A DNA stretch of 64,000 nucleotides from Bacillota bacterium (GTDB taxonomy: Bacteria; Bacillota; Clostridia; Acetivibrionales; DSM-1351), in NCBI GenBank assembly GCA_023409265.1, contig JAEYHZ010000004.1, forward strand, positions 372,001 through 436,000, read 5' to 3'. The notes beneath the pieces are model-generated. The model was not told the origin of the DNA and made no database searches. It worked only from the letters and a program-made list of their open reading frames with translations. A program made the position numbers and the translations under genes. Every line of letters starts with the position of its first letter. Position 1 is the stretch's first letter. Shown in pieces: positions 43,753-52,746 of this stretch.

Positions 43753-45497
43753 TATCCCACCTCCTTTTCGGAAATACCGTCAAAATCGCCGAACTGACTG
43801 TTATAGACATTGTAATAATAACCTTTTTTCTCTAAGAGTTCCTCATGGGTACCACGTTCAATGATCTTACCGCCGTTCAGGACTATAATTTGATTGGCAT
43901 TTTTTACCGAAGCGATTCTATGAGCTATAATAAAAGTAGTTTTATTATTATAGAAGGATCTCAGGGTTTTGTGTATTTCAAATTCAGTTTCCATATCAAC
44001 ACTTGAAGTTGTATCATCAAGTATCAGAATGGAAGGATCTTTAAGTATAGCTCTGGCAAGTGCAATTCTCTGCCTCTGTCCGCCCGATAGGCCCACACCA
44101 CGTTCTCCTATGATGGTATCGTAACCTTCCGGCAGATTGGATATGAATTTGTCAGCATCTGCTATACCTGCTGCCCATTTTACAGATTCATAAGGTGCAT
44201 CGGGAACCCCATAGGCTATATTTCCTTCAATTGTATCCGAGAATAAAAACACATCCTGCATGGCAACTGAAATTTTTTCCCTGAGTGTTCTGAGCTCGAT
44301 ATCTTTAACGTTAACGCTATCTACCAGCACCTCTCCCTCGCAGCAATCATAGAATCTGCATATGAGGTTGACCAATGTAGATTTTCCCGAACCGGTTGGT
44401 CCTATGATTGCCACCGTCTCTCCCGGATTGGCTTTAAGGCTGACATTTTTCAGAACTTCTTCATCCTCATAGCCAAAGGACACATTTCTGAATTCAACCA
44501 CGCCCTTTATATCCTTTTCAGCAGGCTTTTCAATATTGCTGATAGAGGTTTCTGTATCAAAGAATTCTCTTATCTTATCGGCTGAAGCATTAAACCGTTG
44601 TACATCATTTATAAGCCAGCCACACATTTTCATAGGGTTTCCCAAGGCCCAGATTATGGCATTGAAGGTTACAAGCTCGCCCAGGGAAATTTGATTATTA
44701 ATAACCAGTATACCGCCTATAATGATTATTGTAAGTGAAAGTGTCCCAGCAAGCGTATCAATTATGGGAAGATATTTTGACCAAACATTTGCCGAATCCA
44801 TATTCCTTTGTCTGTACGCCTCATTTTCCCTGTCAAATTTGCCGATTTCTATTTTCTCGGTGGCAAAAGCCTTTATGACCCTATTACCGCTGATATTCTC
44901 CTGTACAACCGAGTTAAGCCTTGAGAACTGCTGCCTTGTTGCAGCAAATGTCGGCCTTACGTCGCCTGCCAGTTTTATTGCAGCCCAGGCCAGAAATGGA
45001 ACTACTAACAGCATTACCAATGTAAACTGCCAGTTGATGGTAAAGAGTAAAATTACAGCAAAAATAAATATGACAGCATTTTCAAAGGTCATATAAATGA
45101 CCCATGCCACAAAGTGGCGCACGGTCTCCATGTCACCGGTCATTTTGGCCATAATATCTCCTGTCCTTGTTGTATCAAAAAACTTGAAATCCAATTGCTG
45201 AAGCTTTTTATACATTTCCTTTCTGATTGTCATAAAAGCCCCTTGAGATACTTTTTCAAAGCTGATCTGGTATGTAAATCTAATAATTGCCTTTGCAACT
45301 GTAGCTGCAATAATCAATAAACCCAGTTCCAGCAGAAGCTCTTTCTGTCCCTGCTTTATTACTTTATCAACTATAACACCCGAAACATAAGGTGCTACCA
45401 TGCTGAGGGCAGACGCCGCAAGGACAAGAATAAGGCTTATACAAATTCGAAGCTTATAATTCTTTATAAAACCCCAAACCCACTTTACATTTTCCAT
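43752..45497 (-). CDS. ABC exporter half-transporter, degenerate ATPase subunit
   Basis: A 581-residue partner of the preceding subunit. Transmembrane region 15-300; Walker A GPTGSGKS (366-373), signature LSGGQ (470-474), Walker B LILDDT in which the catalytic Glu is Asp495. The H-loop IIAHRIA is present. One degenerate and one canonical ATP site is the known pattern for heterodimeric exporters such as BmrCD and TM287/288. ATG 45497. A 157-bp inverted-repeat element lies just upstream (45528-45684). Confidence 0.93.
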   Translation of the reverse strand: MENVKWVWGFIKNYKLRICISLILVLAASALSMVAPYVSGVIVDKVIKQGQKELLLELGLLIIAATVAKAIIRFTYQISFEKVSQGAFMTIRKEMYKKLQQLDFKFFDTTRTGDIMAKMTGDMETVRHFVAWVIYMTFENAVIFIFAVILLFTINWQFTLVMLLVVPFLAWAAIKLAGDVRPTFAATRQQFSRLNSVVQENISGNRVIKAFATEKIEIGKFDRENEAYRQRNMDSANVWSKYLPIIDTLAGTLSLTIIIIGGILVINNQISLGELVTFNAIIWALGNPMKMCGWLINDVQRFNASADKIREFFDTETSISNIEKPAEKDIKGVVEFRNVSFGYEDEEVLKNVSLKANPGETVAIIGPTGSGKSTLVNLICRFYDCCEGEVLVDSVNVKDIELRTLREKISVAMQDVFLFSDTIEGNIAYGVPDAPYESVKWAAGIADADKFISNLPEGYDTIIGERGVGLSGGQRQRIALARAILKDPSILILDDTTSSVDMETEFEIHKTLRSFYNNKTTFIIAHRIASVKNANQIIVLNGGKIIERGTHEELLEKKGYYYNVYNSQFGDFDGISEKEVG

Positions 45498-45527
45498 AGA
45501 TAAATTGTTCCTTCCGTTTTGTCACTT

Positions 45528-45684
45528 AGGGCTCTTAAAACAATAACCTTCCATTTTTAAAACCGCTGTTTTCCAATATTGTCACGTTGTCGTCAGTTAC
45601 AATAAAGCAATTATTGCGCCTTCCTAAGCCTGAGCTATTGAAAATCCCCGCTTTAAAATCGTGTATTATCGTTTTAAGAGCCCT
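45528..45684. repeat. 157-bp MITE-like element, ISL3-like inverted repeats
   Basis: AGGGCTCTTAAAAC (45528-45541) is perfectly inverted at 45671-45684; with one mismatch the arms reach 19 bp. GGGCTCTT ends are typical of ISL3-family transposons. The 130-bp interior is non-coding. A clear target duplication was not found, though CACTTA and TACTTA flank it. The remainder of the 45498-46000 gap is covered by this element, AT-rich sequence and the short repeat at 45893. Confidence 0.65.
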
Positions 45685-45892
45685 TACTTAGTATAATTAT
45701 AAGGAGTAAGCTGTCTTATTAAATGGATATTCTTTACCTGGTGATGTATATTTTTATCCTATGTTTTAGTTTTTTTTGTATAATAGTTACCAATTGGAAT
45801 AAAACAAAGTTTATGATAACATATTAACTGGTACTGTTTACGATTTAAATAATCATAGGCGATAGACATGTTAAATATATATTATAACGGAC

Positions 45893-45952
45893 AGGTTAAA
45901 TAGAAAATTTGACCATCGTTGAAAAATGTTCTTATCTACCGCGTCGTTATGA
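45893..45952 (+). repeat. Diverged short copy of the 41656 repeat
   Basis: CAGGTTAAATAGAAAATTT, then GTTGAAAAATGTTCTTATCT, then CGCGTCGTTAT, matching the two ends of the 41656-41808 element with the middle missing. Same orientation. Confidence 0.4.
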
Positions 45953-46000
45953 CATGTAATAACAACAGACTAAAATGTTTAGCAATAGGAGTGATTTTAT

Positions 46001-46858
46001 TTGTGCATGCCGGAAGTAAGAGCTGAATGTTTTGACCCAACCTTACTATATGCTTTTAACAGTGCAGTTGACTGTGAAAGTCATTTGACTTATCACTCAC
46101 ATGATTTTACAGAGGTTAAGATTGTTTTGTCAGGAAACTTTACATATATAATTGATGATACCTCCTATGAGGTCGGCAAGGGCAATATAATTTTTATGAG
46201 GCCCGGTGTGAAACATATAAAAGTGATACCTGAAGGAGTTCAAATTGAAGAATTTAATTACGGTTTAGGTAATTTTCAGATAAAAAACCTTCCGCCGAAT
46301 TATTTAATTGAGCCCGAGGCCGATAGTGTCTACAGCATGCCGATTTATCTGCCCGAAATAATAAAATGTATTAATGAGACAATAACCGAGCAGGAGAAAA
46401 ACGAGCCTTATTGCGACCTTCTTATAAAGGCCAGTATACTCAAACTGACAGCCTTATTATATAGAGGGATGTCTGCAAATAAGGAAAAATCTGAGAAAGC
46501 CAGGTTAAATTTTACCAACTCGGAAAAAACAAATATAGTTAATACTATTCTTCAATATCTTAGTCAGAACTATATGAAACAGATTTCATTATATAGAATT
46601 GCGCATAATATGTACCTGAGTCCGGTATATATTTCCAAGATATTTAAGGAGGAAACCGGTGAATCTCCCATAAACCATCTGATTCGTATACGGCTGACCA
46701 AGGCAAATGAATTGTTGAGTTCCGGTAATATTCCCATCAAAACGGTTGCCAGAAATGTTGGCTATGAGGATGCCTACTATTTCAGCAAGCTTTATAAAAA
46801 ATATTACGGCATTCCGCCGTCTGTAGAAAAACGTACAAATATTCAGGAGATAAGCTAG
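46001..46858 (+). CDS. AraC family transcriptional regulator
   Basis: A 285-residue regulator with N-terminal cupin (HLTYHSHDFTEVKIVLSGNF, EVGKGNIIFMRPGVKH) and C-terminal double HTH (YLSQNYMKQISLYRIAHNMY, LSPVYISKIFKEETGESP, ELLSSGNIPIKTVARNVGYE, DAYYFSKLYKKYYGIPPS). Start TTG 46001 (AGGAG 9 bases upstream), or the ATG at 46007. The end pattern is that of sugar-responsive AraC/YSIRK-like activators. No obvious target is adjacent; the ABC exporter lies upstream on the opposite strand. Confidence 0.9.
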   Translation: MCMPEVRAECFDPTLLYAFNSAVDCESHLTYHSHDFTEVKIVLSGNFTYIIDDTSYEVGKGNIIFMRPGVKHIKVIPEGVQIEEFNYGLGNFQIKNLPPNYLIEPEADSVYSMPIYLPEIIKCINETITEQEKNEPYCDLLIKASILKLTALLYRGMSANKEKSEKARLNFTNSEKTNIVNTILQYLSQNYMKQISLYRIAHNMYLSPVYISKIFKEETGESPINHLIRIRLTKANELLSSGNIPIKTVARNVGYEDAYYFSKLYKKYYGIPPSVEKRTNIQEIS

Positions 46859-46883
46859 TGGCGTTGGATTACCCCAACGCCAC
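46857..46883. terminator. Shared hairpin overlapping the ZIP stop codon
   Basis: GTGGCGTTGG pairs with CCAACGCCAC around a short loop. It begins on the AraC stop and contains the last codons and stop of the convergent ZIP gene. Confidence 0.75.
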
Positions 46884-47699
46884 ATCCAGTATCATCATTA
46901 TTGCAAATCCAATTATACAGCCGGCGGTTGCAAGGTGTGTGCTTTCATGATTACCGCTCTGAGCTTCAGGAATAAGCTCCTCCACCACAACAAATATCAT
47001 TGCACCTGCTGCAAAGGCCAGTGCATAAGGCAACACAGGCTTAACGAACATTACCAGTGCTGCTCCCAGTACTCCGGCGATCGGTTCTACTATACCGGAG
47101 GCCTGGCCGTATAAAAAGCTTTTACTCCTCGACAAACCTTCCCGTCTCAAGGGTATTGACACTGCTGCTCCTTCAGGGAAGTTCTGAAGACCTATACCAA
47201 TTGCTATTGCAACTGCAGACATCAGGGATGCATTGCCTTCTCCGTTTGCTATGGTTCCATTGGCTATGGCTCCAAAGGCAACTCCCACTGCCAGCCCTTC
47301 AGGGATGTTATGTAAGGTAATAGAGAAAACCAACAATATGCTGCGTTTAAGCTTTGTTGAGATACCTTCGGTTTCACCTTCCTTTGAATTCAAGTGCATA
47401 TGCGGAATTAATCTGTCAGCCAGGAATAAAAACGCCGCGCCGCCTATAAAACCAATCGCCGCAACCATCCAGGCAGGTATTACTGCATCTTCTGCCATTT
47501 CGATAGCCGGTGCCAGAAGTGACCAAAAGCTTGCGGCAATCATCACCCCAGCCGCAAAACCAAGCATGGTGTTCAGTACACTTTTATTTATTTCTTTAAA
47601 AAAGAACACCATTGCCGCGCCGAGTGCGGTCAAAGCCCAAGTCATCAGAGTTGCCAGCAGCGCTAGAAATATATGGTTCTGATTATTAATCCATTCCAT
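46869..47699 (-). CDS. ZIP family metal transporter
   Basis: A 276-residue membrane protein with about eight helices. The ZIP signature is clear: LHNIPEGLAVGVAFG (helix IV metal site) and LQNFPEGAAVSIPLRREG (helix V), plus VVEELIPEAQ. A His-containing loop (PHMHLNSKEGE) follows helix III. It is of the GufA/ZupT type and would import zinc or another divalent metal. ATG 47699 is preferred over TTG 47714. Convergent with the AraC gene, sharing a terminator hairpin. Confidence 0.93.
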   Translation of the reverse strand: MEWINNQNHIFLALLATLMTWALTALGAAMVFFFKEINKSVLNTMLGFAAGVMIAASFWSLLAPAIEMAEDAVIPAWMVAAIGFIGGAAFLFLADRLIPHMHLNSKEGETEGISTKLKRSILLVFSITLHNIPEGLAVGVAFGAIANGTIANGEGNASLMSAVAIAIGIGLQNFPEGAAVSIPLRREGLSRSKSFLYGQASGIVEPIAGVLGAALVMFVKPVLPYALAFAAGAMIFVVVEELIPEAQSGNHESTHLATAGCIIGFAIMMILDVALG

Positions 47700-47982
47700 A
47701 ACGTTTACCACCAATCTTCTTTTTTTCCATAACTTATATTCCCCTATTCTATCAGAGATAAACGAACAGTAAAATAATTTTATTTAAAGCACAAGTTTTT
47801 TTATAAGCAAAAAACTTTTTTACGCTATTTTTTATTTTTTTCATTGTAAATTTTATGTCAACCCATTTCAGGCGTATTCCTACCCTGCCAAGACTCTTCC
47901 TCCATTTTTCCATGTCCTAAAAGCCTTGATTTAAGCCAATTGCCATAAATTGGGGGGTTGTTTCCTCCTGGGATAAGTGTTA

Positions 47983-48062
47983 ACATAATGCCCATACCCC
48001 GGTAGCTGATAAATTATTACGCTGAACAGAAGCACGTTGCAAAACGCTGATTATGGGCATGA
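47983..48062 (+). promoter_or_regulatory. Stem-enclosed structured leader of the CAP gene
   Basis: ATGCCCATA (near 47990) pairs perfectly with TATGGGCAT (near 48060). The enclosed 55 bases contain three copies of a CGCTGA-like motif (AGCTGATA, ACGCTGAA, ACGCTGAT) and GGTAGC. It lies 40 bases before the CAP start. No known riboswitch family matched by eye. The rest of 47700-48100 holds a CCAAT/ATTGG stem at about 47938-47957 and no gene. Confidence 0.45.
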
Positions 48063-48100
48063 AAGAAAGAACGTAAAATTTAAAACTAATGGAGGTAAAC

Positions 48101-49051
48101 ATGAAAAGAAAAATAACAACAGTAGTATCAACTATGGCAGCATGTGCAATAATATTATCAATTTTTGCATTCAACAGCAATGCTGTTCAATCTAACGATA
48201 AAGCGGTTGAACCAAGTGTTTACAGTACTGAGGTAAATAAAGATCAAAATTCTACTTCACCGGCTGTGGCAACAACATTGGAAGCACTGAAAAATCAAGA
48301 CACCGCTGACACGCAAGCCACTCAAAATACCGGTTTGTTACAGACCGTTAACGAAAAAACTACAGCTGAACCAAAGGCTGTAAATCTAAGCACTACCAGC
48401 GTTAAAAAGATCGTAAACTGCCCAAAAACTACAGGAGCTAATAGCTCCAATAATCAGCAGACAAATTTAAGTTCAGCAATCAAATCAAAATTGGAAGCTC
48501 TTTTAAAGTCCTTTAACGGTTCCACATCAGCTAACCCAATAACTAAATCTACCTGCAAGAAGCCTACTGTAACCAAACCGGCTGCAAGTACGCCTTCAGC
48601 AAGTAAACCTGCAACAACAAAACCGTCAACAACAAAGCCTTCTACAACACCTTCAACAAACGGGGATTATAGCGCATTTCAGAAGAAGGTAGTTGAATTG
48701 GTTAACGCAGAAAGAGCAAAAGCGGGGTTAAAGCCTTTAAAAATGAACACGGAATTAAGCAAGGTTGCAACTCTTAAATCACAGGACATGGCGAAGAATA
48801 ACTACTTTGACCATAATTCTCCAACCTACGGTTCACCATTTGATATGATGAAAAAGTACGGTATCAGCTACAGAACTGCAGGTGAGAATATTGCAATGGG
48901 CCAGACTACTCCTGAACAGGTTATGAACGGCTGGATGAATTCACCTGGACACAGAGCAAATATTCTTAAATCTTCCTTTACTGAGATAGGTGTGGGTATT
49001 GCCAAAAACTCAAGCGGAAGATTATACTGGACACAACAGTTTATAGGCTAA
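48101..49051 (+). CDS. Secreted CAP/SCP-domain protein (YkwD-like)
   Basis: A 316-residue exported protein. Signal peptide 1-30 (ends near FNSNA), a Thr/Asn/Lys/Pro-rich linker (30-190, with repeated KPSTTKPSTTPST units), then a CAP domain (195-316): VVELVNAERAKAGLKPL, DMAKNNYFDHNSP, AGENIAMGQTTPEQVMNGWM, SPGHRANILKSSFTEIGVG. His and Glu of the CAP cleft are present. Such clostridial CAP proteins are cell-wall or extracellular, of uncertain function. ATG 48101 follows GGAGG; the structured leader precedes it. Confidence 0.92.
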   Translation: MKRKITTVVSTMAACAIILSIFAFNSNAVQSNDKAVEPSVYSTEVNKDQNSTSPAVATTLEALKNQDTADTQATQNTGLLQTVNEKTTAEPKAVNLSTTSVKKIVNCPKTTGANSSNNQQTNLSSAIKSKLEALLKSFNGSTSANPITKSTCKKPTVTKPAASTPSASKPATTKPSTTKPSTTPSTNGDYSAFQKKVVELVNAERAKAGLKPLKMNTELSKVATLKSQDMAKNNYFDHNSPTYGSPFDMMKKYGISYRTAGENIAMGQTTPEQVMNGWMNSPGHRANILKSSFTEIGVGIAKNSSGRLYWTQQFIG

Positions 49052-49103
49052 TTAATTAAATAAAAATGATTATTATTTAAATTAATATATAATACAGCGT
49101 AAT

Positions 49104-49136
49104 GATAAGCCGGATTTTTAGTCCGGCTTATTTTTT
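49104..49136 (+). terminator. Terminator of the CAP gene
   Basis: ATAAGCCGGA pairs with TCCGGCTTAT and is followed by TTTTTT. Confidence 0.92.
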
Positions 49137-49220
49137 GTTAAAATATTTTTATTCCATCTGTTACCATTCACTAATATACTAATAATATGTATTGATGTAA
49201 TAAATTCAATTTTTATTAGG

Positions 49221-50291
49221 ATGGTGGTATTTTTGCATAAAAGATTTTCTGTGGTTTTTTTATTAATAATGAGTCTTATGTTCATTTCCTTTGGCGCAAG
49301 TAGTGTTTCTATGGCTGCAGCTAGTCAAAAGCTGGATTTTTACCAACTGGAAAATTATATTCTTCCCAATAGTAATAAAGTCCTGCTGTTAGAAAAGGAT
49401 CTGTATGAATTAAGCACCAGTACTCTTGACTATGCAAGGAACGAAATATTTGCCAGACACGGATATATATTTAAAAATGAAAACTACAAAGAATATTTTT
49501 CAAATAAACCCTGGTACAAGGAAAATTCTAATTTTAAAGAGAGCCTGTTAAGTGAAATTGAGAAGAAAAATGCAGAATTTATAAGAGCTTATACTAATAA
49601 GCTTCTAGCCCATTTCAAAAAAGTTGAGGGTCATAGTATATCCTTAGACATAAACAGCGACGGGATAAAGGAAAATATTTCGCTTAACTGTACCACCGGC
49701 GGTGACAAATTCTCACTTAAAGTAAATAGAGCTTCTATTGCCGGAACAGGCGATAACCTCGATGGTGTAATGTATATTGCTGATATTGATTCAAAAGACA
49801 AATACAAAGAAATAGCAATTACCGAATCAGGCCCAAGTGGTGATTACAATACATACTTTTATTACTATAATGGAAGTACCTTGATATTTATGGGTAAGGT
49901 TCAGGGCAGTGATTTTAATATTAAAGTAAAAGGGTCAGGAAGCTTTACAACTAAAACCAGAGGCTCAATTCTTCAAACATGGTTTTATACTGATGAGTAT
50001 AAATTAGATTCCAACCATAAACTGTCCGTTGTGGCTAAAAAGTACTACAAAATGAATACCATCATAACCGTAAAAAGACAATTGAAGCTGCAGAAATCAC
50101 CCACTGACCCGGCAGTCGTTGTGACTCTGAAGGTTGGAGAAAAGGCTATGCTTACCGATACTGACAATAATAAATGGTGCGCTGTTGAAACAGCCAGGGG
50201 TTCCAAGGGCTGGTTCCGGGTGGAAAATTTCGACAATATCAAAAGTCTACCTGCCAGTGAATACTTTGAAGGGCTCATTTATGCAGATTAA
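49221..50291 (+). CDS. Secreted YARHG-domain protein with C-terminal SH3-like domain
   Basis: A 356-residue exported protein. Signal peptide 1-33 (VVFLLIMSLMFISFG). YARNEIFARHGYIFKNENY (around residue 75) is the YARHG motif that names the domain. The middle (150-270) contains ISLDINSDGIKENISL, an EF-hand-like or VCBS-like loop, and the C-terminus an SH3-like fold (KVGEKAMLTDTDNNKWCAVE, GSKGWFRVENF). Likely attached to the cell envelope. Start ATG 49221, or TTG 49233. Has its own terminator at 50326. Confidence 0.85.
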   Translation: MVVFLHKRFSVVFLLIMSLMFISFGASSVSMAAASQKLDFYQLENYILPNSNKVLLLEKDLYELSTSTLDYARNEIFARHGYIFKNENYKEYFSNKPWYKENSNFKESLLSEIEKKNAEFIRAYTNKLLAHFKKVEGHSISLDINSDGIKENISLNCTTGGDKFSLKVNRASIAGTGDNLDGVMYIADIDSKDKYKEIAITESGPSGDYNTYFYYYNGSTLIFMGKVQGSDFNIKVKGSGSFTTKTRGSILQTWFYTDEYKLDSNHKLSVVAKKYYKMNTIITVKRQLKLQKSPTDPAVVVTLKVGEKAMLTDTDNNKWCAVETARGSKGWFRVENFDNIKSLPASEYFEGLIYAD

Positions 50292-50325
50292 TGGGGTTAC
50301 AATTCTGCTAACGTAGCACACAAAG

Positions 50326-50390
50326 GCCGGCAATTATAAATGTTTTAATGTCAATTGACGGGTAAATATATATAATTGCCGGCATTTTTG
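50326..50390 (+). terminator. Terminator of the YARHG gene
   Basis: GCCGGCAATTATA (50326-50338) pairs perfectly with 50371-50383 and is followed by ATTTTTGTTTT. Also convergent to mscL. Confidence 0.85.
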
Positions 50391-50409
50391 TTTTCTGTTT
50401 TTACTGACT

Positions 50410-50817
50410 TTATTTTCCATTGTTTTCCTTTAGCAGATCTCTTATTTCGGTAAGCAACTGAACTTCAAGTGATGGTTCCGGTTCTTCCTGCTTTTCCTCT
50501 TCCTTCTTTCTTCTTCTTAATACATTAATCATCTTTACCATACAGAACACAACAAAGGCTATTATTATAAAGTTAATTATCTGTTGAATAAAAGCTCCAT
50601 AATATATTGCAGCCTCTCCTTTGGCAGCATTTTGAGGAAATTTGAAATCTGAAAAATCAAGACCACCTATTATAAACCCGATAGCAGGCATTATTACCTG
50701 ATTTACAAGCGAAGTCACAATAGCTGTAAATGCAGATCCTATGATAATTCCAACTGCCAGATCAATCACGTTGCCGCGGGATATAAACTCCTTAAACTCT
50801 GATACGAATTTTTTCAT
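50410..50817 (-). CDS. mscL: Large-conductance mechanosensitive channel MscL
   Basis: A 135-residue channel that opens under membrane tension during hypo-osmotic shock. MKKFVSEFKEFISRGNVIDLAVG is the N-terminal signature, followed by TM1 (IIIGSAFTAIVTSLVNQVIMP), a loop, TM2 (IQQIINFIIIAFVVFCMVKM) and the C-terminal RRRKKEEEKQEE / LLTEIRDLLKE helix. ATG 50817 follows GGAGG. Monocistronic. Confidence 0.96.
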   Translation of the reverse strand: MKKFVSEFKEFISRGNVIDLAVGIIIGSAFTAIVTSLVNQVIMPAIGFIIGGLDFSDFKFPQNAAKGEAAIYYGAFIQQIINFIIIAFVVFCMVKMINVLRRRKKEEEKQEEPEPSLEVQLLTEIRDLLKENNGK

Positions 50818-50948
50818 GGTAACCTCCATACGTAATTTCCTTTACGCTGCTGTTGCTGAGCAGCGCACAATTTTTATTTATCTTGATATATTACTCATTC
50901 AATATAAAGTATATACAAAAGTTTCTATAAAGATCAATAGTTGATAAA

Positions 50949-50995
50949 AGCACCTCCAACAAGATCCTGTAAATCGGATGTTTATTGGAGGTGCT
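50949..50995 (-). terminator. Terminator of hcp
   Basis: AGCACCTCCAA (50949-50959) pairs perfectly with TTGGAGGTGCT (50985-50995); on the minus strand it is followed by TTTT. Confidence 0.85.
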
Positions 50996-51056
50996 AAAAA
51001 TTGAGGGTTTATTGAGTTGCAGCTATCAGATTTTCAATGTTTATTATTAAAAATGA

Positions 51057-52619
51057 TTATCCCAGAATTTTTTTCAAGTCAGCATCAGGAGTAGAAACCG
51101 GGCTGATATTGAAGTTTTCTACCAGAATGTTAAGAACATTTGGTGAGATAAATGCAGGCAGTGTAGGTCCGAGGTATATGTTCTTTATTCCGAGAGACAG
51201 TAAGGTTAACAGGATACATACAGCCTTCTGCTCATACCATGAGAGAACCAGAGAAAGCGGCAACTCGTTAATGTCACACTGGAATGCACCTGCAAGTGCA
51301 GAAGCAACCTGAATTGCACTGTATGCATCATTACACTGACCCATATCCATTATTCTTGGCAGACCACCTATTTCACCGATATCAAGATCGTTGAAACGGA
51401 ACTTTCCGCATGCAAGAGTCAAAATAACTGTATCTTTAGGAGTTTTCTGTACAAACTCAGTATAGTAGTTTCTTCCAACCTTTGCTCCATCACAGCCTCC
51501 AACAAGGAAGAAGTGCTTTATTGCTCCTGCCTTAACAGCGTCAATTACCTTATCAGCTACTGAAAGGACCGTACCTCTTGCAAAACCTGTTGTAAGAGTG
51601 TCTCCACCGTTGATTCCGGTCATTCTCCTATCTTCAGAGTATCCACCTAATTCAAGAGCTTTATTGATAACCGGAGTAAAATCTTTATTGTCATCAATGT
51701 GAACCATTTCAGGATAAGCTACAACTTCTGTTGTAAATACTCTGTCATGATAGCTTGGCTTTGTTGGCATCAAGCAGTTGGTTGTAAATAGAACAGCTCC
51801 TGGAAGATTGTCAAATTCCTTCTGCTGATTCTGCCATGCAGTTCCGAAATTACCCTTAAGATGCGGATATGCCTTTAGCTTTGGATATGCATGTGCAGGT
51901 AGCATTTCACCATGAGTATAAATGTTTATTCCCTTGTCTTTTGTTTGTTCCAGCAAAAGGTATAAATCATAGAGATCATGGCCTGAAATTACTATAAATG
52001 GTCCCTTTTCTATGGTCAACGGCACTGATGTTGGAACAGGAGTTCCGTAAGTTTCAGTGTTAGCCTGATCAAGCAAAGCCATACACTTGAGGTTTACCTG
52101 ACCTGTTTCCATAACTATTGAGAGCAATGCATCTGCATTCAAATCTTCTCCTATAGATCTTAGAGCTTTATAAAAGAAGTTGTTGACTTCGTCGTCGCTG
52201 TATCCCAGAACCAATGCATGGTAAGCGTAGGCAGCCATACCTCTGATTCCAAAAAGAATCAATGATTTCAATGAACGGATATCTTCATTATCATTCCAGA
52301 GCTTCTGCATGTCATAATTCGCTGTGAAAGCTGAACCAAGCTGTGCCTTTTCTCTTTCAATGTTAGCAATCTGTCTTTTAACTGAAGCATTATCAAAACT
52401 TACATTTGTAATGGTAGTAAACAAGCCTTCAATTACAACTTTATGAGTCTGTGCTGCAGGCTGAGCCTTTTCAGCAGCTCTGGCAAGACCTATTAACGCA
52501 CCTGTTAGTTCATCCTGGAAGTTTGATGTATCTGCTTTTTTACCACAGACTCCAGCTGCACCGGTACATGCCTTTCCTCCGGCAGTCTGCTCACATTGAA
52601 AACAAAACATTTCTGACAT
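51057..52619 (-). CDS. hcp: Hybrid cluster protein (hydroxylamine reductase)
   Basis: A 520-residue iron-sulfur-oxygen enzyme that reduces hydroxylamine or NO and counters nitrosative stress. The N-terminal [4Fe-4S] motif is Cys6, Cys9, Cys18, Cys25 (MFCFQCEQTAGGKACT). Hybrid-cluster ligands: HGEMLPAHAYP, LFTTNCLMP, FLVGGCDG and LTLACGKFRFN, plus GGLPRIMDMGQCND. No ferredoxin partner (hcr) is adjacent. The start ATG 52619 follows AAGGAGG. Divergent from an Fnr/Crp regulator; the site at 52719-52732 sits at about -41.5 from the predicted start point. Confidence 0.97.
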   Translation of the reverse strand: MSEMFCFQCEQTAGGKACTGAAGVCGKKADTSNFQDELTGALIGLARAAEKAQPAAQTHKVVIEGLFTTITNVSFDNASVKRQIANIEREKAQLGSAFTANYDMQKLWNDNEDIRSLKSLILFGIRGMAAYAYHALVLGYSDDEVNNFFYKALRSIGEDLNADALLSIVMETGQVNLKCMALLDQANTETYGTPVPTSVPLTIEKGPFIVISGHDLYDLYLLLEQTKDKGINIYTHGEMLPAHAYPKLKAYPHLKGNFGTAWQNQQKEFDNLPGAVLFTTNCLMPTKPSYHDRVFTTEVVAYPEMVHIDDNKDFTPVINKALELGGYSEDRRMTGINGGDTLTTGFARGTVLSVADKVIDAVKAGAIKHFFLVGGCDGAKVGRNYYTEFVQKTPKDTVILTLACGKFRFNDLDIGEIGGLPRIMDMGQCNDAYSAIQVASALAGAFQCDINELPLSLVLSWYEQKAVCILLTLLSLGIKNIYLGPTLPAFISPNVLNILVENFNISPVSTPDADLKKILG

Positions 52620-52690
52620 AAAAAATTGCCTCCTTATATTTGTAGTTATTTTGTTATCTTGTTAAGATTTTTGGTTGACTTTATGTGCTT

Positions 52691-52732
52691 ATTGTACTAG
52701 ACTTATGGCATCAGGTCGGTTGCATTTGCAAC
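52691..52732 (-). promoter_or_regulatory. hcp promoter with Crp/Fnr-type operator
   Basis: GTTGCATTTGCAAC (52719-52732) has perfect 6-bp arms around TT. On the minus strand a TACAAT -10 lies at 52691-52696 with no good -35. The predicted transcription start (about 52684) places the operator centre at about -41.5, the class II activator position. Confidence 0.7.
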
Positions 52733-52746
52733 AAGGAGAATAATTT

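Noticed and set aside
47980..48180. 66-residue minus-strand frame
   Set aside because: Antisense to the CAP signal peptide and leader; no ribosome site.
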